Source: Ramlibacter albus
GTDB lineage: Bacteria > Pseudomonadota > Gammaproteobacteria > Burkholderiales > Burkholderiaceae_C
Assembly: GCF_014297445.1 (NCBI RefSeq)
Contig: NZ_JACORU010000006.1
Span: 299,910-363,909, forward strand
Length of the DNA stretch: 64,000 nucleotides
Direction: 5' to 3'
Every line of letters starts with the position of its first letter. Positions within the stretch are counted from its first letter, which is position 1. Below, piece by piece: positions 12,456 to 21,489 of the stretch. The position numbers and the translations under genes are program-made. A model generated the notes under the pieces. It saw only the letters and a program-made list of their open reading frames with translations. It was not told where the DNA came from and did not search any database.

Positions 12456-12659
12456 ATGAAAAAGCTTCTGATCGCCATTGCCGCCTCCGCCGTGTTCGGT
12501 GGCGCCTTCGCGCAAGCCACCCCGGCCACGCCGGCCACCCCCGCCACCCCGGCCGCTGCCGCCTCGGGCGCGAAGCCCGCCGCCAAGGCGGAGAAGAAGG
12601 CCGCCCCGAAGAAGGCCAAGAAGGCGAAGAAGGCGAAGAAGGCCGCCAGCGCTTCCTAA
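12456..12659 (+). CDS. Small secreted Ala/Pro/Lys-rich protein
   Basis: A 67-residue protein with a signal peptide (MKKLLIAIAASAVFGGAFAQ) followed by repeats of the type ATPATPATP and then a strongly basic C-terminal half (AEKKAAPKKAKKAKKAKK). The charge pattern resembles histone H1-like tails, but the signal peptide implies export to the periplasm, where it could bind anionic polymers; that is a guess. A ribosome binding site (aggaa) precedes the ATG. It is convergent with hslO with one base between stops. Confidence 0.7.
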   Translation: MKKLLIAIAASAVFGGAFAQATPATPATPATPAAAASGAKPAAKAEKKAAPKKAKKAKKAKKAASAS

Positions 12660-12660
12660 A

Positions 12661-13632
12661 TCACTGGACCGCTGAACTCACCGGGGGCTGGTCCCCCGGT
12701 GCGGTGAAGATGCGGGCCGCATCCACCGCGTCGAAGCGGTAGTGCTGCCCGCAGAAGTCGCAGCCCACGTCGATGGCCTCGCGTTCGGACAGGATGCTCT
12801 CGGCCTCTTCGCGCCCCAACCCCCGGATCATGCTCGCCACCCGCTCGCGGCTGCACGTGCACGCGAAGCGCGGCGTCTGCGGCTCGAAGCGCAGCATCTT
12901 TTCCTGCCAGAACAGGCGCCGCAGGATCGTCTCCACGTCCAGCTCCAGCAGCTCGGCCGGCGTGATGCTCGAAGCGAGTGTCGCGATGCGGTTGAAGTGC
13001 TCCTTCATCTCGCCCTCGTCGACGTCCTTCGCCGCGCCTTCGATGTTGGCGCCGCCCTCGTGCGGCAGGCGCTGGATCAGGATCCCGGCCGCGACAGTGG
13101 CATCGGCCGCCAGCACCATCTTCGTGTCCAGCTGCTCCGACTGCCGCATGTAGTGCTCCAGGACGTCGGACAGCTTGTCCAGGCTCTCGCCGTGCGGGCC
13201 GCGCAGCGGCACCACGCCCTGGTAGGCCTGCTGGCCCGGGCGCTTGTCCTTCGGGTCGAGCGTGATCGCGCAGCGCCCGCCCCCGCCGGTGTTGACCATG
13301 TCGGCAAGCCGCGCGTCGATGCCGACGTCACCCACCACCTTGGCCGTCACGCGCAGTGCGAGGTCATGCTGCACCTCGGCCACCGCCACCTTCACCGGCC
13401 CGTCGCCGTAGATCTGCATCACGAGCGCGCCGTTGAACTTGATGTTGGACTGCATCAGCGCGCCGGCCGCCGCCATCTCGCCGAGCAGTTCGGCGACCGG
13501 AGGCGGCCACGCGCCCGTGTCCTCGTTGGCGCGGCGCCGCGCGAGGATCTCGGTCCACGCGTCGTCCAGCCGCACGATCATGCCGCGCACCGGCAGGCCG
13601 TCGAACAGGAACTTGTGCAGTTCGTTGGCCAT
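12661..13632 (-). CDS. hslO: Redox-regulated chaperone Hsp33
   Basis: A 323-residue holdase activated by oxidation. The N-terminal domain begins ELHKFLFDGLPVRGMIVRL. The C-terminal zinc redox switch is complete: a CxC (FACTCSRERV) and a CxxC (VGCDFCGQHYRF), which release zinc and form disulfides under hypochlorite or peroxide stress. The start overlaps the stop of the upstream hexapeptide gene by one base (TGATG). Confidence 0.95.
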   Translation of the reverse strand: MANELHKFLFDGLPVRGMIVRLDDAWTEILARRRANEDTGAWPPPVAELLGEMAAAGALMQSNIKFNGALVMQIYGDGPVKVAVAEVQHDLALRVTAKVVGDVGIDARLADMVNTGGGGRCAITLDPKDKRPGQQAYQGVVPLRGPHGESLDKLSDVLEHYMRQSEQLDTKMVLAADATVAAGILIQRLPHEGGANIEGAAKDVDEGEMKEHFNRIATLASSITPAELLELDVETILRRLFWQEKMLRFEPQTPRFACTCSRERVASMIRGLGREEAESILSEREAIDVGCDFCGQHYRFDAVDAARIFTAPGDQPPVSSAVQ

Positions 13633-14156
13633 CAGGAAATTTTCTTCAGGCCCTTGGCGAAACGCTGGCCGTTGCCGACGTAATGCTTCGCGATGCCGGC
13701 CAGCATCGCATGGCCCTTCTCGTCGAGCGTGCGCACCACTTTTGCCGGCGCGCCGATGATCAGCGAGTTGTCCGGGAACTCCTTGCCTTCGGTGACGATG
13801 GAGCCGGCGCCGACGATGCAGTTCCTGCCGATCTTCACGTTGTTCAGCACGACGGCCTGGATGCCGATCAGCGAGCCGTCGCCGATGGTGCAGCCATGCA
13901 GCATCACCTGGTGGCCCACGCTCACGTTCTCGCCGAGCGTGAGCGGCACGCCTGCGTCGGCGTGCAGGATCGCGCCGTCCTGCACGTTGCTGCCCTTGCC
14001 GATGCGCAGCCAGTCGGAGTCGCCGCGAAGGATCGCGCCGAACCAGACGCTGACGTTGTCGCCCAGTTCCACCGTGCCGATGACCTGCGCCGAATCGGCG
14101 ATGTAGACGCCTTCACCGATCTTCGGTGCGACGCCGTCGAGTTCGTAGATTGCCAT
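13632..14156 (-). CDS. Gamma-carbonic anhydrase-like hexapeptide protein (YrdA type)
   Basis: A 174-residue left-handed beta-helix protein. Hexapeptide repeats run through most of it (VGHQVMLHGCTIGDGSLIGI and similar), with the three histidine positions of the gamma-carbonic-anhydrase metal site suggested by ILHADAGVPL, VGHQVMLHGC. Proteins of this YrdA/CaiE/PaaY class bind zinc, and many have little or no anhydrase activity. The start at 14156 (MAIYELDGVAPKIGEGVYIAD) is the family start. It forms an operon with hslO and is divergent from the DUF455 gene. Confidence 0.88.
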   Translation of the reverse strand: MAIYELDGVAPKIGEGVYIADSAQVIGTVELGDNVSVWFGAILRGDSDWLRIGKGSNVQDGAILHADAGVPLTLGENVSVGHQVMLHGCTIGDGSLIGIQAVVLNNVKIGRNCIVGAGSIVTEGKEFPDNSLIIGAPAKVVRTLDEKGHAMLAGIAKHYVGNGQRFAKGLKKIS

Positions 14157-14173
14157 GGGAGACAATTGTAGGG

Positions 14174-14980
14174 ATGGAGCTGAGGCAACAGGCGCTGCAG
14201 GTGCTCTGCAGTGCCGATCCGGGTGAAAAGGTTCGTGCCGCGCGCGAGCTGGGCACCGCCGCGGCCAGCTTGCCTGTCTCGCAGGCGGCGCCTGCCGCCA
14301 CGCTGCCCGTCCCCGGCCGTCCGCAGCGCCCGGCGCTGGTGCACGCCGCACGCGTACCCAAACGTTCGCCCTTCAAGCCCGAGGGCCTGGCCGCGCTGCT
14401 GCACGCCATCGCGCACATCGAGTTCAATGCGATCAACCTCGCCGCCGACGCCGCATGGCGCTTCGACGGCATGCCGCGCGAGTTCCATCTCGACTGGGTG
14501 CGCGTGATGGCCGAGGAGGCGTATCACTTCACGCTGCTGCAGGACCACCTGCGCACACTGGGATACGACTACGGTGACTTCGACGCGCACGACGGCCTGT
14601 GGGCCATGTGCGAGAAGACGAAGGACGACGTGGTCGCGCGCATGGCGCTCGTGCCGCGCACGCTCGAAGCACGCGGGCTCGACGCCACGCCGCAGATCCA
14701 GGAGAAGCTGCGCAACGTGGGCACGCCCGCGGCGATGCGCGCGGTGGAGATCCTCGACGTGATCCTGCGGGACGAGGTGGGGCACGTCGCCATCGGCAAT
14801 CGCTGGTACCGCTGGTTGTGCGAGCGCGAGGGGTACGACCCCGTCGCGCACTACGGCGTAGTGGCCGCGAAGTTCGACGCGCCGCGGCTGTATCCGCCCT
14901 TCAATGAGGAAGCGCGGCTGCGCGCAGGATTCACCAACGAAGAATTTGCGTCGCTGTCGTCGAATGCACGCGACGCATGA
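14174..14980 (+). CDS. Ferritin-like DUF455 family protein
   Basis: A 268-residue helical protein. The C-terminal two thirds contain four-helix-bundle carboxylate and histidine ligands as in DUF455: AIAHIEFNAINLAADAAWRF, VMAEEAYHFTLLQDHLR and DVILRDEVGHVAIGNRWY, an arrangement suggesting a dinuclear metal site. The N-terminal 60 residues are less conserved (ELRQQALQVLCSADPGEKV). The substrate is unknown. ATG at 14174 is preferred because it has a ggg-type site upstream and gives the usual N-terminus. Confidence 0.85.
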   Translation: MELRQQALQVLCSADPGEKVRAARELGTAAASLPVSQAAPAATLPVPGRPQRPALVHAARVPKRSPFKPEGLAALLHAIAHIEFNAINLAADAAWRFDGMPREFHLDWVRVMAEEAYHFTLLQDHLRTLGYDYGDFDAHDGLWAMCEKTKDDVVARMALVPRTLEARGLDATPQIQEKLRNVGTPAAMRAVEILDVILRDEVGHVAIGNRWYRWLCEREGYDPVAHYGVVAAKFDAPRLYPPFNEEARLRAGFTNEEFASLSSNARDA

Positions 14981-14992
14981 CGCGTTTGCGGC

Positions 14993-15847
14993 TTACGGAC
15001 TACGGCGCGTCGCGAGCCGCGGCGCCTGCTTCGGCAACCGCTTTTCCTCCGACTTCAACCTTCGCTCCAGCCTCTTGACGTCTTCTGCCGGCGGCAGTTC
15101 CTCGGGAACGATCCGTCGACTCGTGAGGATCTTGCGTACGTCGCGATTGTTCTCGACGTGTTCCTTCGTGATGTCCGGCTCTCCGCGCAGGTCGTTCTGC
15201 TTCACCTGCGTGTTCGTGACCTCGTTGGCGAAGTCCTTGGCCTTGATCGTGATCGTGGGCAGAAAGTCGGCCAGCGGCCGGCCCTCGGGAACCGCGAGCC
15301 GCTCCTTCATGTTCTGCGTCGTGAGGCCACCGAAGAGTGCGGCATCACCCCTGCTCAAGATGCGGCAGAACCCCTGGCTGTCGATCCCGCGTTCGAACAG
15401 CACTGCCGAGAGCTCCTTCTGGGATAGCGAAAGCTTGCCCCGGGCCTGCAGGCGCTCCCACTCCGAGAGTCGCAGCTCGATCAATTCCTGTCGCCGCGTC
15501 TGAACGGCGAAGTACGTCATCGCGAAAGCAATCGAGTCCTTGCGCGGATCGCCGTTCTGCGCGATCAAATAGCACGCGTATCGGGTCAGCGCGAAGTCCT
15601 CGATTTCACGCTGGCCTCCTTTCGCAATCCCGATCATTTTGCTGACGTCAGCAAAATGATCGGCAGTCGCCTGACCCGCCTTCTCGCATGCGATCCTCGC
15701 CTTGTCGATGACTGCTTCGAAGTTGCGCCACTGCGTGTAGCCAAGGAGGACTTGCAGCTCTCTGGCGAGCCAGTACTCAACACCGCCCTGCTCGTGTGCG
15801 CACCCTTCGAAGCTCTTGTGCAAGCGCTGGATCAGCTCTTTCTTCAT
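14993..15847 (-). CDS. dinD: DNA damage-inducible protein DinD
   Basis: A 284-residue protein matching DinD along its length: [21 protein letters not shown] (BRO-N/P63C-like N-terminus), [51 protein letters not shown] and [14 protein letters not shown] near the end. E. coli DinD is SOS-induced and inhibits RecA filament activity. The start at 15847 has a strong site (aggggac). A canonical LexA-type box lies 32 bases upstream, so SOS control is strongly indicated. dinD is patchily distributed, and lower-GC promoter DNA here fits acquisition by transfer. Confidence 0.93.
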   Translation of the reverse strand: MKKELIQRLHKSFEGCAHEQGGVEYWLARELQVLLGYTQWRNFEAVIDKARIACEKAGQATADHFADVSKMIGIAKGGQREIEDFALTRYACYLIAQNGDPRKDSIAFAMTYFAVQTRRQELIELRLSEWERLQARGKLSLSQKELSAVLFERGIDSQGFCRILSRGDAALFGGLTTQNMKERLAVPEGRPLADFLPTITIKAKDFANEVTNTQVKQNDLRGEPDITKEHVENNRDVRKILTSRRIVPEELPPAEDVKRLERRLKSEEKRLPKQAPRLATRRSP

Positions 15848-15878
15848 CGGGTCCCCTGGAAGTTCACGGCAGAATTTA

Positions 15879-15894
15879 CTGTATAAATAATCAG
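15879..15894 (-). promoter_or_regulatory. LexA (SOS) box of dinD
   Basis: The sequence has the form CTG-N10-CAG with an A/T-only spacer (ctgtataaataatcag), flanked on the left by TA as in the E. coli consensus TACTGTATATATATACAGTA. It ends 32 bases upstream of the dinD ATG, where LexA would block RNA polymerase. Confidence 0.85.
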
Positions 15895-15960
15895 GCGTCC
15901 ATGACCCCGTCGGGGGCGCTTGGCGTGCAGCCGATACCATTCCGCCCGGAGGTCCGAACC

Positions 15961-17532
15961 ATGTCATTCGCACGTGTCCTCAGTGTGGCCCTGTTCGGCT
16001 GCGCACTGGCCGCACACGCCGCAACATTCGACCTGCTGATCCGCGGCGGTACGGTCGTCGACGGCAGCGGCGCACCCGGCCGCACGGCCGACATCGGCAT
16101 CCAGCAGGACCGCATCGCGTTCATCGGCGACGCCGCGCGCGAGGGCCACGAGGGCCGGCGCGTGCTGCAGGCCGGCGGGCTCGCCGTCGCGCCGGGCTTC
16201 ATCGACCCGCACACGCATGCCTTCCGCGACCTCGTGAATGCCGGCGGCAACGCCAACCTGCCCTACCTGCTGCAAGGCATCACCACGGTGTTCATCGGCA
16301 ATGACGGCATCGTGCTGGAAAGCGACGGCAACGAGCTGGGCCGCATCGGGCCCACGCTGGCGCGGCTCGAATCGATGGGTGTCGGAACCAACGTCGCCAT
16401 GCTCCTCGGGCACAACATCGTGCGCAGCCGAGTGCTCGGCTTCGCCAACCGCGCGCCGACAGCGGCCGAGCTCGACGCGATGAAGCAACTCGTGGACGAG
16501 GGCATGCGCGAGGGCGCGTTCGGGTTTTCGACGGGGCTCACCTACACGCCCGGCGTGTTCTCCGAGACCGCGGAGCTCGTCGAGCTGTCCAAAGTGGCGG
16601 CGGCGCGCGGCGGCCTCTACGACTCGCACATCCGCGACGAGGGCAACTTCCGCGTCGGCCTCATCCCCTCCGTGCAGGAAGTGCTGCGCATCGGGCGCGA
16701 AGCGAAGATCCCCGTGCACATCTCGCACATCAAGGCGCTCGGCGTGGACGTCTGGGGCAAGAGCGCGGAAGTCATCGCCCTGATGAAGGCCGCACGCGCG
16801 GAAGGAGTCGACGCAACCGCCAGCCAGTACCCCTACACCGCGTCTGCAACGCACATCATCCCCGGCCTCTTCCCGGGCTGGGCGCGCGAAGGCGGCAACG
16901 ACAAGCTGCTCGAACGCATGAAGGACCCCGCGACGCGCCAGCGCATCGCGGCCGACATCGACAAGAACCTCGCGCAGCGCAACGGCCCGGCCGCGCAGAC
17001 GATCAACGGGCCGCGCAACCCGGCCTACGCCGGCAAGAACCTGGAGGCGATCGCGAAAGAGCTGGGGGTTGCACCCGCCGAGGCCGCGATGCGCATCGTC
17101 GAAGACGGCGGCGCCGGGATCATCTCGTACAACATGAGCGACCGCGACCTCGACGCCTTCATGGTGCAGGACTTCGTCGTCGGCGGTTCGGACGGCGGCG
17201 CCGGCCACCCGCGCCGCGCGGGGACCTTCGCGCGCCGCATCGGCGAATACGTCACGCGCAGGAAGCTGCTCACGCTGCCGCAGGCGGTGCACATGGCAAG
17301 CGCGCGGACGGCGGAAATCTTCGGCGTGAAGGAGCGCGGCCTGCTGAAGACAGGCAACTTCGCCGACATCGTGGTGTTCGACCCGGCCACCTACGCGGAC
17401 GGGGCGACCTACGCCCAACCCGACCTGCCGCCCACGGGCGTGCGGTGGGTGGTCGTCAACGGGCGCGTGGCGGTCGAGGACGGCCGGCACGTCCCCGGCG
17501 TGCTCGCAGGCCGGTCGCTCAGGAAGAACTAG
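15961..17532 (+). CDS. Secreted N-acyl-D-amino-acid deacylase-type amidohydrolase
   Basis: A 523-residue amidohydrolase-superfamily enzyme with an N-terminal signal peptide ([18 protein letters not shown]). The body starts [17 protein letters not shown], then [11 protein letters not shown] (the HxH metal motif), HISHIKALG, and [15 protein letters not shown] with the C-terminal beta-sandwich ([20 protein letters not shown]). This is the D-aminoacylase/dihydroorotase-like layout. ATG at 15961 is chosen for its ggagg ribosome binding site and the signal peptide; the frame is open further upstream. The substrate cannot be told from sequence. Confidence 0.85.
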   Translation: MSFARVLSVALFGCALAAHAATFDLLIRGGTVVDGSGAPGRTADIGIQQDRIAFIGDAAREGHEGRRVLQAGGLAVAPGFIDPHTHAFRDLVNAGGNANLPYLLQGITTVFIGNDGIVLESDGNELGRIGPTLARLESMGVGTNVAMLLGHNIVRSRVLGFANRAPTAAELDAMKQLVDEGMREGAFGFSTGLTYTPGVFSETAELVELSKVAAARGGLYDSHIRDEGNFRVGLIPSVQEVLRIGREAKIPVHISHIKALGVDVWGKSAEVIALMKAARAEGVDATASQYPYTASATHIIPGLFPGWAREGGNDKLLERMKDPATRQRIAADIDKNLAQRNGPAAQTINGPRNPAYAGKNLEAIAKELGVAPAEAAMRIVEDGGAGIISYNMSDRDLDAFMVQDFVVGGSDGGAGHPRRAGTFARRIGEYVTRRKLLTLPQAVHMASARTAEIFGVKERGLLKTGNFADIVVFDPATYADGATYAQPDLPPTGVRWVVVNGRVAVEDGRHVPGVLAGRSLRKN

Positions 17533-17553
17533 GGGCGCCTTGCGGGCGCCCCT
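17531..17553. terminator. Hairpin between convergent amidohydrolase and infA genes
   Basis: A 9-bp perfect stem (aggggcgcc / ggcgcccct) with loop ttgcg starts inside the stop codon of the amidohydrolase gene. The downstream T run is weak (aacttt), so it may act as an mRNA 3' end for both genes rather than a classic terminator. Confidence 0.6.
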
Positions 17554-17565
17554 GGTGAACTTTCC

Positions 17566-17841
17566 CTAGCGCCCGCCCGGCTTGCGGTGCTGCGAATGCG
17601 CCGGCGGCCCGGGCCGCCGCTCCGGCAGGTGCCGGAACATGATGCGGCCCTTGGTCAGGTCGTACGGGGACAGCTCGAGCGTCACGTCGTCACCCGCGAT
17701 GATGCGGATGCGGTGCTTCTTCATCTTGCCGCCCGTATAGGCCACGAGCTCGTGGCCGTTGGTCAGCACGACGCGGCAGCGGGAGTCCGGCAGGATCTCC
17801 GCGACCGTGCCGCGCATTTCGATGAGTTCTTCCTTGGCCAA
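17566..17841 (-). CDS. infA: Translation initiation factor IF-1 paralogue with basic C-terminal tail
   Basis: A 91-residue S1/OB-fold protein. Residues 1-71 match IF-1 ([19 protein letters not shown], then [31 protein letters not shown]). The remaining 20 residues are a Pro/Arg/His-rich tail absent from the 72-residue E. coli IF-1. No ATG is available: TTG at 17841 gives the family start (M)AKEEL; an in-frame TTG at 17853 overlaps the stop of the upstream RRM gene. Burkholderiales commonly have a second infA of this kind outside the ribosomal operon. Confidence 0.88.
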   Translation of the reverse strand: MAKEELIEMRGTVAEILPDSRCRVVLTNGHELVAYTGGKMKKHRIRIIAGDDVTLELSPYDLTKGRIMFRHLPERRPGPPAHSQHRKPGGR

Positions 17842-17849
17842 TGCTTGGC

Positions 17850-18206
17850 TCAATAACGGCGGTTGCCGCCGCCGCTGTTGCCGCCGCCGTAACCACCACC
17901 GCCGCCGCCGCCGTAGCCGCCGCCACCACCGGTGCGCGGGCGCTGCTCCATCGGGCGGGCTTCGTTGACCACGAGGGCGCGGCCGTTGACTTCCTGGCCG
18001 GCCATGCCGGAGATGGCGGACTGCGCCTCGGCGGCACTGCCCATCTCGACGAAACCGAAGCCCTTGGAACGGCCGCTGTCGCGGTCCATCATGACCTTGG
18101 CGCTGCTGACGGCGCCAAAACGGCTGAAAGCCTGCTCGAGGTCGCTGTCGCGGAAGGTGTACGGCAGGTTGCCGACGTAAAGTTTGTTGCCCAAGTGGGA
18201 CTCCAT
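17850..18206 (-). CDS. RRM-type RNA-binding protein with Gly-rich tail
   Basis: A 118-residue protein with one RRM: RNP2 is [11 protein letters not shown] and RNP1 is KGFGFVEM; the spacing is normal. Residues about 93-118 form a Gly/Tyr/Asn-rich tail, as in cyanobacterial and proteobacterial cold-inducible Rbp proteins. The gene lies directly before infA and overlaps a possible infA start, so they are likely co-transcribed, a pairing consistent with a cold or stress translation role (inferred). About 150 bases of non-coding sequence precede it, containing a small cccc-atgg-gggg inverted repeat but no other recognised element. Confidence 0.9.
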   Translation of the reverse strand: MESHLGNKLYVGNLPYTFRDSDLEQAFSRFGAVSSAKVMMDRDSGRSKGFGFVEMGSAAEAQSAISGMAGQEVNGRALVVNEARPMEQRPRTGGGGGYGGGGGGGYGGGNSGGGNRRY

Positions 18207-18355
18207 GAAAAAACGCTTGATACGCGATGGAGCCCGGATGCAATCACAAACTAGATTCACTCATCCACAACCGAAACCGAATTCAACCGCACGAATGCCC
18301 CATGGGGGACACGCGCGCATTATCCCCCTAAAACGCAAGGCGCGTACGGCAAGGT

Positions 18356-19833
18356 TCATTTCGGCCGGCCGTTGAAGCCCGCCAGCTGCCTCAGCTCATC
18401 GGCGTTCATCAACGCGCCACCCTGCATGACCCACCTCGTGTGGCGCATCGCGCCGACGTCGCGCGAGGCATCGCCCGCGATGAGCACGAGGTCGGCCTGC
18501 TTGCCGACGGCGATCGAGCCGGTGGCCTTGTCCGCGCCGACGAGCTGCGCGGGATGCAGCGTTGCCGTCCTGAGCGCCTGCGCGGGCGTGAGGCCCGCCT
18601 GCACGTAAAGCTCGAGCTCGCGCACGAGCTCGGCGCCGCTACCGTCGGTGCCTGCCACGAGCGGCACGCCGGCTTCGTGCAGGCGCCGGGTCAGCTCGAG
18701 CATCTTGCGGAAGCTCGCTTCGTAGTCGGCCAGGGTCACACCCGAGGGCGGCGCCGCGGCATTGTTCCTCAAGGCGCGCTGCGTGGCCGGCGGAAGCGAC
18801 GCTTCGAAGGGCGCGAACGCGGGCGGCACGGTGCCGCGCCGGTTGGTGTAGAGGCCCTCGTAGACCACCAGCGTCGGGTCCACCACGACCTTCTTCGCGC
18901 CGAGCTCGCGGATGAACGACGCCATCGGTTCCTTGTCGAGGTCCACGTCCTTGCCGTAACGGCCCGGCCCCTCGAAGGGGGCCACCGTGTTGGAGACGCT
19001 GACGACATTGCCGGGCAGCGCTTCCATCAGCACGAAGTTGATGTGCGTCAATTCCTCGATCACGCGTGCGCCCGCGGGCACCGGCGTCGAGGCGGCGGGC
19101 CCCGCGGCGACGATCTTGCCGGCCTCCACCACGACGGTCTGGTCGTCGAGGAAGCGCGTGCCTTCCGCGTCGAACATCTTCACGTGCGCGAAAGCCACCG
19201 CGGTGGCCGGCAGCTGCCGGAAGCGCCGTGCGATGCCCGGCTCCTGCGCGGCCATCGCTTCGATCTGCGCCTTCTGCAGCTTCAGGTGGTCGCCCGCGTA
19301 CGCCTCGGGCAGGAACGCCATGGTGCCGGCCCAGCCGAAGAAGCGCCCCTGCGCATCCAGCAGCACGAGCCCCGGTTCGAGGCTGAGGCCTTCGATGGCC
19401 CAGGACGTGACCGTCTTCGCGGTTGCGCCGGTGCCCACCTCGATGTCCGCGAGCTTCCTCATGCGCGCCCTGCCGGCCGGCAGCAGCGGCACTTCACGGC
19501 CCGCGCGGCGTACAACAGCTCCGTGAGGAGCGGTGCCGCCCACGTGCCGCCCGCCGGCACGTAGTGGCTGCGGCCGTCGTCGGGTACGCGGCCGCTGTCC
19601 ATGCCGGACTTCCATTCGGCCTGCCCGTTCGCGGCGGTGAAGGTTTCGGACGAGTCGCCCGCGGGCGTCTTGCCGCGCACGACGATCCGGTCCGCCCGCT
19701 GCCCGCTGCCGGCGCGCACGCGCAGCTCCTGCTCCCAGCTGTTGCCACGCAGCACGATGCTTTCGCGCAGGTCGTCGGTGCCATCGGCTTCGCGTGCGCG
19801 CAGGCTAGCACGCAGGGGGCGGCGGCACCAGCG
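18356..19833 (-). pseudogene. Amidohydrolase-family gene broken by a frameshift
   Basis: The C-terminal part (about 18356-19490) encodes an amidohydrolase with metal-dependent-hydrolase features (TNRRGTVPPAF, VPLVAGTDGSGAELVREL, ATGSIAVGKQADLVLI). The N-terminal part (ADGTDDLRESIVLRGNSWEQ, then GRVPDDGRSHYVPAGGTW and APLLTELLYAARAVK) is in another frame. The two halves join naturally if one A is restored near 19494 (GTG AAA GTG CCG), giving VKVPLLPAGRARM. No convincing start codon or signal peptide is seen before the acyl-CoA ligase stop at 19834, so the 5' end may be lost as well. This is either a true pseudogene or a one-base sequencing error. Confidence 0.75.
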
Positions 19834-21384
19834 TCAGGCGACGAGCCGCTGCTTCAGCACGCGGTGCAGGATCTTGCCGGTGGCGGTGCGCGGCATGTCG
19901 GCGTCCGCCACGAACATCACGGACGTGGGGCACTTGTAGCCGGCGAGCCGCTCCTTGCACCAGGCCCGGATCTCTTCCGGCGTGGCGCTCGCGCCTTCGT
20001 GGAGCACGATCACGGCCTGCACCGACTCGCCCCACTTCTCGTGCGGCACGCCGACGATGGCCACGTCCTTGACCTTCGGATGGCCGCCGAGCACGCCCTC
20101 GACCTCCGACGGGTAGATGTTCTCGCCGCCGCTGATGATCATGTTGCTCTTGCGGTCCACGAGCCAGATGTAGCCCTCTTCGTCGCGCCGCGCCATGTCG
20201 CCCACGCTGCACCAGTCGCCGCGAAAGGCCTCGGCGGTCTTCTCCGGGTTCTTCCAGTAGCCGTCGAACACGTACGACGTGCGTGAATAGAGCTCGCCCA
20301 CTTCGCCGTCCGGCACTTCGTTGCCGTGCTCGTCCAGCAGCCTGATCGCGCCGCTGCCGGCCCATTCGCGGCCGACCGAGCCCAGCTTGTCGATCTGCTC
20401 GTGCGGGCGCAGCAGCGTCACCCAGCCGTGCTCGGTGGAGCCGTACAGCTCGTGCAGCTTGCCGTTGCGGAAGAACTCCAGGATGGCGAGCTTGGTGTCC
20501 TTGCGCACGGGCGCCGAGGAAACCAGCAGCTTGCCGACGCTGCTGACGTCGTACTTGCGCTTCACCTCGTCGGGCAGCGCCAGCACCATGATGTAGTGCG
20601 TGGGCACGAGCGAGGTGAAGGTCACCTTGTCCTTCGACAGCGTGGCGAGCAGCGCCTCGGGGTCGAAGCTGCGGCGGTCGTCGATGACGCACGTGGCGCC
20701 GAGGTGGATGAACGTGGTGCCGAAGTACAGCGAGTTCGCGTGACACAGCGGCATCACCAGCAGCGCGGTGTCGTCGCGCGTGAAGCCCATCTCGAGCGCC
20801 GTGGCGAGGGCCATCAGGCTGCTGCCGCCGTGGCTGCGGATCGCGCCCTTGGGGCGCCCGGTGGTGCCGGACGTGTACATGAGCGCGCACATGTCGTCCT
20901 GCATCATGCGTTCGAACGGCTGTGCCGGGTCGCCCGAGGCAATCACGCTCTCGTAGGTGACCCAGCCTTGCGGCGCGTCGGTGCCGAGCGAGATGAAGTG
21001 ACCGTCGGGCACGGGCAGCCCGGCGCGGATGCCGTCGACCAGCGCGGTGAATTCGGGCCCTGCGATCAACGCGGCCGCTTCGGCGTGCTCGACGATGTAC
21101 GCCACCTCCGGGCCCATCAGGCGGAAGTTGATCGGCACCGCGACCAGCCCGGCGCGTGCGAGCGCCACGTACATCTCCATCCACTCGACGCAGTTGTAGG
21201 CGAGCACGCAGACTCGGTCGCCCTTCTTCAGCCCGAGCGCCAGCAGGCCGGACGCGAGGCGTGTGGCACGCGCATTCCACTCCGCATAAGTGAGCCCGCG
21301 GCGCGAGTCGTGGGTGCCGATCTTGTTCGGCGTGAGACGGGCATGGGTGGCGACGGCATCGGAAATCGTCAGCAGGCGGGTCAT
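19834..21384 (-). CDS. AMP-forming acyl-CoA synthetase
   Basis: A 516-residue ANL-superfamily ligase. Visible core motifs are the phosphate-binding ALMYTSGTTGRPKGAI, the adenylate-binding LYGSTEHGW, the hinge region GDMARRDEEGYIWLVDRKSNM, IISGGENIYPSEVE, and the C-terminal catalytic lysine in RTATGKILHR. The acid substrate cannot be deduced; the FadD/CaiC-like part of the family takes carboxylic acids of medium to aromatic type. It is transcribed divergently from a ThDP enzyme across a palindromic operator, suggesting a shared pathway in which a CoA ester is made and used. Confidence 0.88.
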   Translation of the reverse strand: MTRLLTISDAVATHARLTPNKIGTHDSRRGLTYAEWNARATRLASGLLALGLKKGDRVCVLAYNCVEWMEMYVALARAGLVAVPINFRLMGPEVAYIVEHAEAAALIAGPEFTALVDGIRAGLPVPDGHFISLGTDAPQGWVTYESVIASGDPAQPFERMMQDDMCALMYTSGTTGRPKGAIRSHGGSSLMALATALEMGFTRDDTALLVMPLCHANSLYFGTTFIHLGATCVIDDRRSFDPEALLATLSKDKVTFTSLVPTHYIMVLALPDEVKRKYDVSSVGKLLVSSAPVRKDTKLAILEFFRNGKLHELYGSTEHGWVTLLRPHEQIDKLGSVGREWAGSGAIRLLDEHGNEVPDGEVGELYSRTSYVFDGYWKNPEKTAEAFRGDWCSVGDMARRDEEGYIWLVDRKSNMIISGGENIYPSEVEGVLGGHPKVKDVAIVGVPHEKWGESVQAVIVLHEGASATPEEIRAWCKERLAGYKCPTSVMFVADADMPRTATGKILHRVLKQRLVA

Positions 21385-21406
21385 CGGCGTCCTTGAAAAA
21401 AATTCA

Positions 21407-21426
21407 GAACTCTGAATTCAGAGTTC
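21407..21426. promoter_or_regulatory. Perfect 20-bp palindromic operator
   Basis: The sequence gaactctgaattcagagttc is its own reverse complement and is preceded by an extra half-site (ttcaga), giving tandem ttcagaactc/ttcagagttc units. It lies 23 bases from the acyl-CoA ligase start and 64 bases from the ThDP enzyme start, with a plus-strand TATGAT at 21430-21435. The best candidate regulator is the FCD-type GntR protein encoded two genes away at 23222; that link is inference. Confidence 0.75.
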
Positions 21427-21489
21427 GGTTATGATACCCACCAGCCCGGCGAAATCAAGCGCCGCTCGTCCACCTACTCGGAGACCTCC

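Noticed and set aside
12678..12701. Strong hairpin caccgggg.../...ccccggtg after the small Ala/Lys protein gene
   Set aside because: It lies inside the hslO coding end and has no T run; not supported as a terminator, though it might stabilise the mRNA.
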